In this document: piece by piece, positions 38,400 to 46,709 of the stretch
How the letters are laid out: each line of letters opens with the position of its first letter
How positions within the stretch are numbered: the stretch's first letter is position 1
Assembly: GCA_947168045.1 (NCBI GenBank)
Contig: CAMVKN010000004.1
Location: forward strand, 1-64,000
From: an uncultured Prevotellaceae bacterium
Lineage (GTDB): Bacteria > Bacteroidota > Bacteroidia > Bacteroidales > Bacteroidaceae
Length of the DNA: 64,000 nt
Direction: 5' to 3'
The notes under the pieces: model-generated
The model's database searches: none
What the model was told of the DNA's origin: nothing
What the model saw: only the letters and a program-made list of their open reading frames with translations
Position numbers and translations under genes: made by a program

Positions 38400-40670
38400 A
38401 TGATACAGACAGTTGTGAAGCGCGACGGACGCATCGTCGGCTTCAACGAACAGAAAATCATGGCCGCCATACGCAAGGCGATGATGCAGACCGACAAGGG
38501 CGAGGATGAGCGACTCGTGGGACTCATCACCGACCATGTGGCACAGCGCGGCAAGTCGCAGATGAACGTCGAGGAGATTCAGGATGCCGTGGAGCTGGAG
38601 CTGATGAAGTCGAGCCGCAAGGACGTGGCCCAGAAATACATCGCCTACCGCAACCAGCGCTCCATAGCGCGCAAGGCCAAGACGCGCGACATCTTCCTTG
38701 ACATCGTCAACGTGAAGAACAACGACATCACTCGCGAGAACGCCAACATGAATGCCGACACCCCGGCAGGCATGATGATGAAGTTTGCCAGCGAGAGCAC
38801 CAAGCCCTTCGTCGACGACTACCTGCTCAGCGACGACGCTCGCGAGGCCGTGAAGCGCAACCTGCTGCACATTCACGACAAGGACTACTATCCCACCAAG
38901 TCGTTCACCTGTGTGCAGCACCCCCTGGACCACATTCTCACCTGCGGCTTCATCGCCGGCCACGGGGCCAGCCGTCCCGCCAAGCGCATAGAGACGGCCT
39001 CGGTGCTGGCCTGCATCAGCATGGAGTGTGCACAGAACGAGATGCACGGCGGTCAGGCCATCCCCGCCTTCGACTTCTATCTGGCTCCCTTCGTGCGCAT
39101 GACCTACAAGGAGGAGCTGAAGTACCTGGAGGACCTCAACGGCGAGGACTACAGCGCGCTGTACGACGAGCCGCTCATCGACTACCTCAAGCAGCCCTTA
39201 GACGGCCTGAAGGGCGTCGACCGCGTGCGCCAGCATGCCATCAACAAGACGGTGGGGCGCGTCCACCAGTCCATGGAGGCGTTCATCCACAACATGAACA
39301 CCATCCACTCGCGCGGTGGCAACCAGGTGGTCTTTTCGTCCATCAACTACGGCACTGACACCAGCGCCGAGGGCCGCTGCGTCATGCGCGAGCTGCTGCT
39401 GAGCACCTACGAGGGTGTGGGCGACGGCGAGACTGCCATCTTCCCCATACAGATATGGAAGAAGAAGCGCGGCGTGAACTACCTGCCTGAGGACCGCAAC
39501 TTCGACCTCTACCAGCTGGCCTGCAAGGTGACGGCACGGCGCTTCTTCCCGAACTTCCTCAACCTCGACGCTACGTTCAACCAGTGCGACGAGTGGCGCC
39601 CCGACGACCCGCTGCGCTATGAGCACGAGGTGGCCACCATGGGCTGCCGCACCCGCGTGTTCGAGAACCGCTTCGGGCCTAAGACCTCCATAGGGCGTGG
39701 CAACCTCTCGTTCTCGACCATCAACATCGTGCGCCTGGCCTTGGAGAGCGCCAAGGAGGTGAGTGGTGAGGCGTATGAGGTGAGAGAGGTCTCTGAAGAG
39801 ACGAAGCAGCGGCGCATCGACCTGTTCTTTGCCAAGCTCGACCGCATGCTGGAGGTGACGGCCAAACAGCTCGACGACCGCTTCAACTTCCAGAAGAAGG
39901 CGCTGGTCAAGCAGTTCCCCCTGCTGATGAAGAGCCTGTGGTTAGGCGGCGACAAGCTGCGTCCCGACGACACGGTGGAGAGCGTCATCAACCAGGGCAC
40001 GCTGGGCATCGGCTTCATCGGACTGGCCGAGTGTCTCGTGGCACTCATCGGCAAGCATCACGGCGAGAGTGAGGAGGCACAGCAGTTGGGTCTGAGGATT
40101 ATCACCTACATGCGCGACCGCATCAACGACTTCTCTGAGCGCTACCACCACAACTACTCCGTCCTGGCCACGCCCGCCGAGGGACTGGCCGGCCGCTTCA
40201 CCAAGCGCGACCGCAAGGACTTCGGCAGCCTGAAGGGCATCACCGACCGTGACTACTACACCAACTCCAACCATGTGCCGGTGTACTACAAGTGCAGCGC
40301 TCGCCACAAGGCTGAGGTGGAGGCACCCTACCACGACCTGACGCGCGGCGGCCACATCTTCTATGTCGAGATTGACGGCGACGCCACCCACAACCCGCAG
40401 GTCATCATGTCGGTCGTAGACATGATGGACCGCCTGAACATGGGCTACGGCAGCGTCAACCACAACCGCAACCGCTGCATGGACTGCGGCTACGAGAACG
40501 CCACGCAGGACCTGAAGGAGTGTCCCCGCTGTCACAGCCATCACATCGACCGTCTGCAGCGCATCACCGGCTATCTGGTGGGCACCACCGACCGCTGGAA
40601 CAGCGGCAAGCTGGCCGAGCTGAACGACCGCGTCACCCACATCGACGACGGCGAGCAGACCCTGTTCTAA
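38400..40670 (+). CDS. nrdD: Anaerobic (class III) ribonucleoside-triphosphate reductase
   Basis: Makes dNTPs under anoxia using a glycyl radical. The start is the ATG at 38400 (MIQTVVKRDGR), giving 756 residues; the frame extends upstream but the -7 box lies in that extension. An ATP-cone allosteric domain (about 3-95) precedes the catalytic barrel. Conserved Cys are seen in SFTCVQHPL (about 173) and ACISMECAQNEMHGGQ (about 205). A C-terminal zinc site CMDC...CPRC (about 693-712) precedes the glycyl-radical motif RITGYLVG (about 724). The activase NrdG is usually encoded next, but here an LD-carboxypeptidase follows. Confidence 0.96.
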   Translation: MIQTVVKRDGRIVGFNEQKIMAAIRKAMMQTDKGEDERLVGLITDHVAQRGKSQMNVEEIQDAVELELMKSSRKDVAQKYIAYRNQRSIARKAKTRDIFLDIVNVKNNDITRENANMNADTPAGMMMKFASESTKPFVDDYLLSDDAREAVKRNLLHIHDKDYYPTKSFTCVQHPLDHILTCGFIAGHGASRPAKRIETASVLACISMECAQNEMHGGQAIPAFDFYLAPFVRMTYKEELKYLEDLNGEDYSALYDEPLIDYLKQPLDGLKGVDRVRQHAINKTVGRVHQSMEAFIHNMNTIHSRGGNQVVFSSINYGTDTSAEGRCVMRELLLSTYEGVGDGETAIFPIQIWKKKRGVNYLPEDRNFDLYQLACKVTARRFFPNFLNLDATFNQCDEWRPDDPLRYEHEVATMGCRTRVFENRFGPKTSIGRGNLSFSTINIVRLALESAKEVSGEAYEVREVSEETKQRRIDLFFAKLDRMLEVTAKQLDDRFNFQKKALVKQFPLLMKSLWLGGDKLRPDDTVESVINQGTLGIGFIGLAECLVALIGKHHGESEEAQQLGLRIITYMRDRINDFSERYHHNYSVLATPAEGLAGRFTKRDRKDFGSLKGITDRDYYTNSNHVPVYYKCSARHKAEVEAPYHDLTRGGHIFYVEIDGDATHNPQVIMSVVDMMDRLNMGYGSVNHNRNRCMDCGYENATQDLKECPRCHSHHIDRLQRITGYLVGTTDRWNSGKLAELNDRVTHIDDGEQTLF

Positions 40671-40713
40671 ACACACGACAGCCATCAGAGCACAACGCAC
40701 CATCAGCCTCGTC

Positions 40714-41664
40714 GTGACGGTGGTCATGGCCACCGTCACGCTGCTGGCACAGCGTCTGGCCATGCCGCCAGCGCTGCGCCCGGGTGACCGTGTGGCGGTG
40801 GTGTCGCCGTCGAGCTCGCCCACGGACAAGACCGTCGAGGCGGGCTGCGAGGTGCTGCGCCAGTGGGGCTACGTGCCCGTGGTGGGCCGTCATGCCCTGA
40901 ACGAGTGCCACGGCTTTGCCGGCACCGCCGACGAGCGTGCCGCCGATCTGCGCTGGGCTTTGACCGACAGCACCATCAGCGCCATTATGTGCACCCGTGG
41001 CGGCGACGGCGCCGTGCAGCTGCTGACACGCATCAGCGCCAGCGACTTCCGCCGGCAGCCTAAGTGGCTCATTGGCTTCAGCGACATCACCGCCCTGCAC
41101 AGCGCCATGGTGCAGGCTGGCGTGATGAGCATACACGGCAGCATGCTCCATGCCATCAGTGCACAGCAGGGCACCGACAGCGTCAGCCTCATGCTGCGCG
41201 ACATGCTGCAGGGCACGCTGCCCGTCTACCACGTGCCCCATCACAGCCTGGACCAGACGGGCACCGCCGAGGGACTGCTCGTGGGTGGCAACTTCTCAGT
41301 GCTCTGCGGCCTGGCAGGCTCGCCCTACGACTGTCTGTCGCGGCGCGACGACCTCATCCTCTTCATCGAGGACACCGACGAAGAGATGACCAAGGTGGAC
41401 CGCATGCTTCACCATCTGGAGGTGCGCGGCATCCTGCAGCGCCTGAAGGGCATCATCGTGGGCCACTTCACGGACTATAAGCGTGACAAGAACGGCTTTG
41501 CCGATATGTATGACATGCTACATTATTATCTTCAGGACCTCGACATCCCCGTCTGCTACAGCTTCCCCGTGGGCCACAAGCGTCCCAACCTGCCCATGAT
41601 TGAGGGCTGTAGGGTGCGTCTGCACGTAGCGTCCGGGGGCACCACGCTCTCATTCCTGCCATAG
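40714..41664 (+). CDS. ldcA: S66-family LD-carboxypeptidase (LdcA/MccF type)
   Basis: Removes the terminal D-Ala of murein tetrapeptides during wall recycling. The family triad is visible: Ser in LIGFSDITALHS (about residue 123), Glu in FIEDTDEEM (about 220) and His in GHKRPNLPM near the C-terminus (about 287). CTRGGDGAVQLL near 94 is the conserved turn before the nucleophile. The start is uncertain. GTG at 40714 gives a hydrophobic leader (TVVMATVTLLAQ), and an ATG at 40762 (MPPALRPGD) would give a cytoplasmic form more like E. coli LdcA. It follows nrdD by 43 bp in the position usually held by nrdG. Confidence 0.85.
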   Translation: MTVVMATVTLLAQRLAMPPALRPGDRVAVVSPSSSPTDKTVEAGCEVLRQWGYVPVVGRHALNECHGFAGTADERAADLRWALTDSTISAIMCTRGGDGAVQLLTRISASDFRRQPKWLIGFSDITALHSAMVQAGVMSIHGSMLHAISAQQGTDSVSLMLRDMLQGTLPVYHVPHHSLDQTGTAEGLLVGGNFSVLCGLAGSPYDCLSRRDDLILFIEDTDEEMTKVDRMLHHLEVRGILQRLKGIIVGHFTDYKRDKNGFADMYDMLHYYLQDLDIPVCYSFPVGHKRPNLPMIEGCRVRLHVASGGTTLSFLP

Positions 41665-41959
41665 GGCAGCAGGCTTCGGCCGCTGCCACATTCATCTGCT
41701 CATTACATGCCTGTCTTTCTGTCCCTGGTTCCACTGGGGGCGCTGCGGGCTGTTCGTCGGCGAAGTGGGCCTCCTGGCGTTCCACGGCAGGCTGCTCCTC
41801 GTCGGGGCTGGCATCTGGCTGTGGCTGGGCACTCACCTCCTCTTGTCGTGTGGCGGCCATGTCGTTGGCGATGATGTCGAGGGCCTTCGACACCACGTCG
41901 AGGGCCTTCATGGCCAGCATCAGCACTTCTGCACGGGTAGGGTTGTCGTTCTGTGTCAT
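41468..41959 (-). CDS. Small hypothetical protein, C-terminal half doubtful
   Basis: The N-terminal 45 residues (MTQNDNPTRAEVL then an amphipathic helix MKALDVVSKALDIIANDMA) look like a real protein, and a good -7 element lies 63 bp upstream. After a Pro/Glu/Gln-rich stretch (about 46-85) the frame turns into Cys/Arg-rich sequence that overlaps the ldcA 3' end antiparallel by about 200 bp, which is unlikely to be genuine. A frameshift near 41725 would end the protein before that overlap. Function unknown. Confidence 0.4.
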   Translation of the reverse strand: MTQNDNPTRAEVLMLAMKALDVVSKALDIIANDMAATRQEEVSAQPQPDASPDEEQPAVERQEAHFADEQPAAPPVEPGTERQACNEQMNVAAAEACCPMAGMRAWCPRTLRADAPYSPQSWAGWDACGPRGSCSRRGCRGPEDNNVACHTYRQSRSCHAYSP

Positions 41960-42021
41960 GTCTTCGGTGTTTTTTACTCAGGTCAGGCCGGTCTCAGCGC
42001 CTGCCATCGTTTTTTTGGACA

Positions 42022-42029
42022 CAAAGATA
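42022..42029 (-). promoter_or_regulatory. -7 element of the small gene at 41959
   Basis: TATCTTTG on the minus strand, 63 bp before the ATG. It lies directly beyond the composite repeat copy B. Confidence 0.55.
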
Positions 42030-42138
42030 ATGCACGGCAACGCCCTTCGCGGGTCGTTAACACCGAAATAACGTCTTTTGACTGGTTTTAACACTGTCCG
42101 CTTCGCGCGTGTCGCATGCACGTGCGCGCTGTCTAACG

Positions 42139-42497
42139 CCGAAACATGTTGCACTACTTGCACTGCTTGCACCGAAACAGGTTGCACTGCTTGCACTGCC
42201 TGCACCAAAACAGGCTGCACTACTTGCACCAGACCCCGAAAAATGTGTCTCTAACAGGCTGATAATCAGCCGCGGTGCAAGTAGTGCAACATTTTTCCGA
42301 GTTAATGCCATGCGCACACGCGCGTGCGCGTGAGAGCAAAGTCTCGCGCCAAAAAAGTCGGCACTTTTTTTCGTAAAGTGCCGACTTATTTTCATAACTC
42401 CATGCCTGGCTGAATTATCTCCATGCCTGGCGAAATTATCTCCATGCCTGGCTGTCGTAACTCCATGCCTGGCTGTCATAAAGTGGCCACTTATTCC
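42139..42497 (-). repeat. 359-bp composite dispersed repeat, copy B
   Basis: This has the same modules in the same order as the copy at 11150-11508, but on the opposite strand. Reading leftward: AAGTGGCCACTT (42481-42492), 21-bp units ending CAGCCAGG or CGCCAGG, the 13-bp hairpin around AAGTCGGCAC (about 42354-42386), an alternating CG tract, inverted 9-mer arms (42214-42230 and 42274-42290) around the palindrome GGCTGATTATCAGCC, then GTGCAAG-type 9-mers. By eye roughly 85% of bases match copy A, and the total length is identical. It lies between the AAA gene stop and the small-gene promoter. Confidence 0.9.
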
Positions 42498-42588
42498 AAC
42501 TGAACATTCCCATCCTTCTTTTGCCACGGTTCAACACGGTTCTTGCCTATAGAAACGGTAGCTTTTTTGAACACATGTCACTATTGCT

Positions 42589-43878
42589 TTAATTCCTCAG
42601 GCAACCAATGGGTATGACGAACACACCATCTTCCTTTCGTTGGTAGGCAAAATCGCCGGTAGCCGTAAGTACCATGAGGAATGATGGCTTCTTCATTTTT
42701 GTCGTGTCAATCTTATTAGCAAGAGTTTTCAATGCGGATGCACCGTCATTGATGAGTTCATCGCCACCGAGCTTTATTTCTATTAACCCATATTGCCCAT
42801 TCCGTAAATGAAGTACTGTGTCACATTCCAACCCAGTCTTGTCTCTGTAATGATATACCTCGCCGTCCAAAGCGTCGGCATATACACGCAAATCTCTTAC
42901 ACATAGGGTTTCAAAAAACAAGCCCATTGTATTAAGGTCATTTATTAAGTCCTGAGGCCCGAGTCCGAGTGCTGCCGTAGCTATTGATGGGTCTACATAA
43001 TAGCGCGTGTCGCTTGTACGGATGGCAGTCTTAGAGCGCAGATTGGGATTCCATGCATGCATGTCTTCTATGACAAAAATCTTTCTCAGTGCTTTTATGT
43101 AGCTGTTTACGGTATCCTCGTCAAGGGTACTGCTGTCATTGACCAGCATGTCTTCTCTTATTACAGCAAGAGCTGTCTGGCTACCTTGCTGACGTGCGTA
43201 TGAACGCATGAGCCGCTTGACTCTTTCTGGATCGCGCTGAACACCGTCCACCTTCGAGGCATCGATATTTGCCACGGCATCGAAGTATTCCAACGCCCTG
43301 TCAAGGGCAATGTCCTCGCTTTGTAAAGTGGCTTTGGGCCAACCTCCCCGGCATATAAGATAAGCAATGCGTGAAAGGTCAAGGCTGTTTTCACTATAAA
43401 GGCCTTCAGTCTCACCCCTGAATAATGCGTCAAGGCTTATCTCACCGTTAGATTCTCCTGATTCAAACAGACTCATTGGACGCATTGTCAATCTTGCAAT
43501 ACGTCCTGTTCCAGAATGTACCATTTCGTTGTTATCGTCTTTGTTCGCTTCTGGGGGTACTGATGAACCTGTTAGCATATAAAAGCCGTCACCTTCACGG
43601 TGGTCAACATCATGTCGTATAGCATCCCAGAATTTGGGGGCTACTTGCCACTCGTCAATAAGTCTTGGCGTTTCACCTTCGAGCAATTTCTTTATATTGA
43701 TGTCTGCCAATCGAAGATATTGGCTTTTGTGTTCTGGGTCAGACATATATAGTGTACTCTTTGCCTGTTGTTCACAAGTTGTTGTCTTACCACACCACTT
43801 GGGCCCTTCCATAAGAACAGCCCCACATCCTTTGAGCTTACGTTCAAGCAACTTGTCGAGAATCCTTTTTTTGTACAT
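42589..43878 (-). CDS. AAA ATPase with C-terminal DUF4143
   Basis: A 429-residue protein of the AAA_14/DUF4143 family. The Walker A motif is EGPKWCGKTT (about 25-34), Walker B is RLIDEW (about 72-77) and TGSS near 103 is a sensor-like motif. The DUF4143 part (about 190-370) ends with LIEIKLGG, a PD-(D/E)xK-like nuclease signature (E and K with an upstream D in CDTVLHL). Such proteins are common in Bacteroidota, often as accessory or mobile genes; their role is poorly defined, and a toxin or DNA-related function has been suggested. Three 14-bp iterons at exact 23-bp spacing lie just upstream of its -7 element. Confidence 0.85.
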   Translation of the reverse strand: MYKKRILDKLLERKLKGCGAVLMEGPKWCGKTTTCEQQAKSTLYMSDPEHKSQYLRLADINIKKLLEGETPRLIDEWQVAPKFWDAIRHDVDHREGDGFYMLTGSSVPPEANKDDNNEMVHSGTGRIARLTMRPMSLFESGESNGEISLDALFRGETEGLYSENSLDLSRIAYLICRGGWPKATLQSEDIALDRALEYFDAVANIDASKVDGVQRDPERVKRLMRSYARQQGSQTALAVIREDMLVNDSSTLDEDTVNSYIKALRKIFVIEDMHAWNPNLRSKTAIRTSDTRYYVDPSIATAALGLGPQDLINDLNTMGLFFETLCVRDLRVYADALDGEVYHYRDKTGLECDTVLHLRNGQYGLIEIKLGGDELINDGASALKTLANKIDTTKMKKPSFLMVLTATGDFAYQRKEDGVFVIPIGCLRN

Positions 43879-43906
43879 AGTGACGTTCCTTTTGTGGAAT
43901 TACGCT

Positions 43907-43915
43907 GCAAAGATA
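43907..43915 (-). promoter_or_regulatory. -7 element of the AAA/DUF4143 gene
   Basis: TATCTTTGC on the minus strand, 29 bp before the start codon and 17 bp from the first iteron. Confidence 0.65.
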
Positions 43916-43931
43916 ATACTTTTTATTTATT

Positions 43932-43991
43932 TTCGGTAATTTGGACGGATATTTTTCGGTAATTTGGATTTCTTTTATTCGGTGATTTGGC
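43932..43991. repeat. Three 14-bp iterons at 23-bp period
   Basis: TTCGGTAATTTGGA at 43932-43945 and 43955-43968 is exact; 43978-43991 has two changes (TTCGGTGATTTGGC). Start-to-start distance is 23 bp both times. They occupy the region upstream of the AAA gene's -7 element and probably bind a regulator. Confidence 0.85.
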
Positions 43992-44000
43992 TTCGTTGAA

Positions 44001-44188
44001 ACACCGAGAACACTGAGCACACAGAGTTTCTTTCAAATAGAAGGAGGCTTTCCCATGGAACCTAAATTTTCTACACAGAGGGCTGCGCCCATTTTTTATG
44101 GCGCAGCCCTCTCTGTGTAGTGCCTTAGGCACCTCAAGAATCTCTTTTGCATGATAAAAGCTCTGTGTCCTCCGTGTTCTCCGTGGTG
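44001..44188. repeat. Nested inverted-repeat element, ~190 bp
   Basis: Outer arms of about 30 bp (44001-44029 and 44158-44188) are imperfect inverted copies built on CACGGAGAACAC...GACACAGAG. Inside is a near-perfect hairpin (44071-44089 and 44100-44120, CTACACAGAGGGCTGCGCC with a 2-base bulge and 10-nt loop). The element separates the divergent-facing iteron region from the aquaporin 3' end. No coding content; MITE-like or a strong terminator for the aquaporin transcript. Confidence 0.8.
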
Positions 44189-44232
44189 AAAAAAAGAATC
44201 GGCGAGCTTGAGAAACTTGAATCAATAATAAA

Positions 44233-44967
44233 TTATGCTTTGTCGGGATGGATGGCCTTCCAGATGCCAGCAGCCAGTGCGCCACCAGCGAAGGGACCTA
44301 CGATGAACACCCAAATCTGGCTCAGTGCGTCGCCACCGGCGAAGAGGGCGGGACCAATGCTGCGTGCGGGGTTCACGCTGGTGCCGGTGAAGTGGATGCC
44401 GACGAGGTGGATGAGGATGAGGCTCAGACCGATGGCCAGTCCGGCGAAGTTATTGGTAGCGCCGTTGGTCTTCGACGTAGTGCCGAGCACCACGAGGACG
44501 AAGAGGCAGGTGAGCACCACCTCGACGATGAGGCCGTTGAGCACACCGAAGGCGCAGGTGTTGGCGCCCGTGAGCGTAGTGGTATAGTTGGCTTCCTTCA
44601 GGTTGGAAAGCGTCTCAGCATCCAGCTTCTCCACCATGTCGGGTGTGACCAGGCCAGCCGTCTTCGTGATGACAAACAGCACGGCAGCAGCCAGGATGGC
44701 ACCGATGACCTGGAACACCATGTACATGCCGCAGTCCTTCGACGTCATGCGTCCAGTGAGGAAGCATCCCAGGGTGATGGCGGGGTTGATGTGGCATCCG
44801 CTGATGCCGCCGATGGTGTAAGCCATGGCTACGACGGCCAGACCAAAGGCCATGGCTGTGCCCACAACGCTGGCAGTGTCGCTGCCACAGCACAGGGCTA
44901 CGGCTGCGCCGCAACCCAGGAACGTCAGTACGAATGTACCAACCAGTTCAGCTAAATACTTTTTCAT
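44233..44967 (-). CDS. aqpZ: Aquaporin / MIP family channel
   Basis: A 244-residue six-helix channel. Both NPA boxes are present: HINPAITLG (about 61-69) and SVNPARSIGP (about 186-195). The length, the residues after the second NPA (R) and the absence of the extra loop of glycerol facilitators favour a water-specific AqpZ-type channel, though glycerol transport cannot be excluded. It is downstream of a GH43 gene on the same strand; the 42-bp spacer contains a 7-bp tandem repeat starting at the GH43 stop codon, so the two may be co-transcribed. Confidence 0.9.
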   Translation of the reverse strand: MKKYLAELVGTFVLTFLGCGAAVALCCGSDTASVVGTAMAFGLAVVAMAYTIGGISGCHINPAITLGCFLTGRMTSKDCGMYMVFQVIGAILAAAVLFVITKTAGLVTPDMVEKLDAETLSNLKEANYTTTLTGANTCAFGVLNGLIVEVVLTCLFVLVVLGTTSKTNGATNNFAGLAIGLSLILIHLVGIHFTGTSVNPARSIGPALFAGGDALSQIWVFIVGPFAGGALAAGIWKAIHPDKA

Positions 44968-44985
44968 GATTGTAAATGTTTAAAG

Positions 44986-45013
44986 GGTTAATTGTTTATT
45001 GTTTAATGTTTAT
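44986..45013. repeat. 7-bp tandem repeat at the GH43 stop codon
   Basis: Heptamers GGTTAAT, TGTTTAT, TGTTTAA, TGTTTAT run into the GH43 stop codon (45010-45012). Confidence 0.8.
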
Positions 45014-46539
45014 AGTTCATCGTACTCCACATCGTCGAAGTCGGCGAAGGGACGCCCCTTCTTGCTGCCGTTCCAGGCGTACAGGCCCAGCGTGACGCCG
45101 GTGAAGCCACCGACGGTCTCGGTGCTGAGCAGGGTGCAGCTCAGCTGTCCCAGCGCCTTGTAGTCCTTGCCGTTGGTTGAGAACGAGAAACTGTAGTTGT
45201 CGCTGTCGCCCTTCACCCTGAGCCGCAGCGGGCCCAGGGGTGCCCCAATGCGCTGGCGGGCCAGGACGGTGCTGACGTTCTTCATCGTCAGGCGCAGCAG
45301 CATGTAGTAGTCGCCACCACTGCGCTGCAGGCAGGCCTGGGCGTTGCCATCGTTAATCTGGTAGACGCAGAGGCCGGCCTCGTCGCCGTCGCTCAGGTCA
45401 AACGACGCTATCTTTGTGTCGAAGACGAAGTTGGGCGACTCCTGTCGGCGACCGATGAAGGTCGGCGTCTGGTTGTCAGCCAGGCTGGAGTGTGAGCCAT
45501 AGAGACGCAGCCGTCCGTCGGCCCTCACATAGCAGGTGGTGTCAGGGTTCTGCAGGTAGACCCACTGCGGCCCTAACGGTGCGCTGAAGTCGGTGTGGTC
45601 CTGCTGCGGCTGGCGCTGCTGTGGCTGTATGGGCTCGCCGCCGTTCACCACGGGCCATCCGCCCTGGGGCCACTCCACGGGAGCGATGAACGTCTCGCGC
45701 CCCAGGTGGTGGTAGGCGCCGCCATAGTTGCGGTAGGCCAGGAACGTCAGCCACCATCGGCCACGGGCATCCTGCACCAGGTCGCCGTGACCAGTGCCCT
45801 GAATCTGGCTGCCCTGCCCCTTCAGGTTGCAGTGGGTGAGGATGGGGTTGTCGGGGTTGGCCTCGTAGGGACCATAGATGTTGCGGCTGCGGGCGATGGT
45901 GATGCTGTGGGCCAGCTCCGTGCCGCCCTCAGAGATGAGCAGGTAGTAGTAGCCGTCCTTCTTGTATAGGTGCGGCCCCTCGGGATAGCGTCCGCCGGTG
46001 CCCTGCCAGATGCCGCGGCTCTGGGTGAGCCGCCGGCCCGTGGCGGGGTCAATCTCGCACAGCGTTATCATGTTGTCAGGGTTCGACACCATGTAACACT
46101 TGCCGTCCTCGAAGAGCAGCGACGGGTCGATGCCCTGCTGTTCGAGCCACAGCGGCTCGCTCCACGGTCCGGCGGGGTTCTTGGCCGTCACCATGAAGTT
46201 GCCCCCGCCGTTCACGTTGGTCGTAATCATGTAGTACGTCCCTTTGTCATAGCGGATGGTGGGTGCATAGATGCCCAGCCACGAGGTGGCACCCTTCAGC
46301 GGCAGCTGCGAGGGGCGGTCGAGCACGTTGCCGATGAGCTGCCATGTCTGCAGGTCGCGCGAGTGGTAGACAGGCACGCCGGGAAAGTACTGGAACGAGG
46401 AGTTGACGATGTAGTAGTCGTTGCCCACGCGGCAGATGCTGGGGTCAGGATGGAAGCCCGGCAGGATGGGGTTTGTCGTCTGGGCGCCTGCCCACAGTGT
46501 GCAGGCCATGAATAGTAGCAAGTGTAGTTGTTTTTTCAT
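45010..46539 (-). CDS. GH43 beta-xylosidase / alpha-L-arabinofuranosidase
   Basis: A 509-residue secreted enzyme; the ATG at 46539 gives a signal peptide ending WAGA-QT. The propeller carries all three GH43 acids: base Asp in FHPDPSICRVGNDYY (about 32), Asp in GIDPSLLFEDGK (about 142) and acid Glu in RYPEGPHLYKKDG (about 193). A C-terminal concanavalin-like sandwich (about 320-505) completes the usual two-domain xylosidase/arabinofuranosidase form. The promoter is at 46560-46568, divergent from the pectin esterase gene. Confidence 0.93.
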   Translation of the reverse strand: MKKQLHLLLFMACTLWAGAQTTNPILPGFHPDPSICRVGNDYYIVNSSFQYFPGVPVYHSRDLQTWQLIGNVLDRPSQLPLKGATSWLGIYAPTIRYDKGTYYMITTNVNGGGNFMVTAKNPAGPWSEPLWLEQQGIDPSLLFEDGKCYMVSNPDNMITLCEIDPATGRRLTQSRGIWQGTGGRYPEGPHLYKKDGYYYLLISEGGTELAHSITIARSRNIYGPYEANPDNPILTHCNLKGQGSQIQGTGHGDLVQDARGRWWLTFLAYRNYGGAYHHLGRETFIAPVEWPQGGWPVVNGGEPIQPQQRQPQQDHTDFSAPLGPQWVYLQNPDTTCYVRADGRLRLYGSHSSLADNQTPTFIGRRQESPNFVFDTKIASFDLSDGDEAGLCVYQINDGNAQACLQRSGGDYYMLLRLTMKNVSTVLARQRIGAPLGPLRLRVKGDSDNYSFSFSTNGKDYKALGQLSCTLLSTETVGGFTGVTLGLYAWNGSKKGRPFADFDDVEYDEL

Positions 46540-46559
46540 GTTCTTAGTGCAATAGTGTT

Positions 46560-46568
46560 GCAAAGATA
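46560..46568 (-). promoter_or_regulatory. -7 element of the GH43 gene at 45010-46539
   Basis: TATCTTTGC on the minus strand, 21 bp ahead of the start codon. Confidence 0.7.
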
Positions 46569-46620
46569 CAACTTTTTTTTGTCTTGTTGTTACTTTTTTT
46601 GCGTTTTTTTTCGCCAAGGC

Positions 46621-46652
46621 TTGCCCATTTCCTCGTTTTTTCTTATTTTTGC
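46621..46652 (+). promoter_or_regulatory. Promoter of the CE12-CE8 fusion gene
   Basis: The -33 element TTG (46621-46623) and -7 element TATTTTTGC (46644-46652) are 20 bp apart, the preferred Bacteroidota spacing. About 50 nt of leader follow. Confidence 0.75.
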
Positions 46653-46709
46653 GCCTTGTATGGACACCACCTGCTACTGAAACGAATCACCAATAACATA
46701 GCAAACTAC

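Noticed and set aside
38292..39047. 251-codon minus-strand open frame
   Set aside because: It is antisense to the start of nrdD, which carries a clear ATP-cone and its own promoter.
41765..42091. 108-codon plus-strand frame after ldcA
   Set aside because: It is antisense to the better-supported small gene with a -7 element, and its Trp/Leu/His composition looks like shadow sequence.
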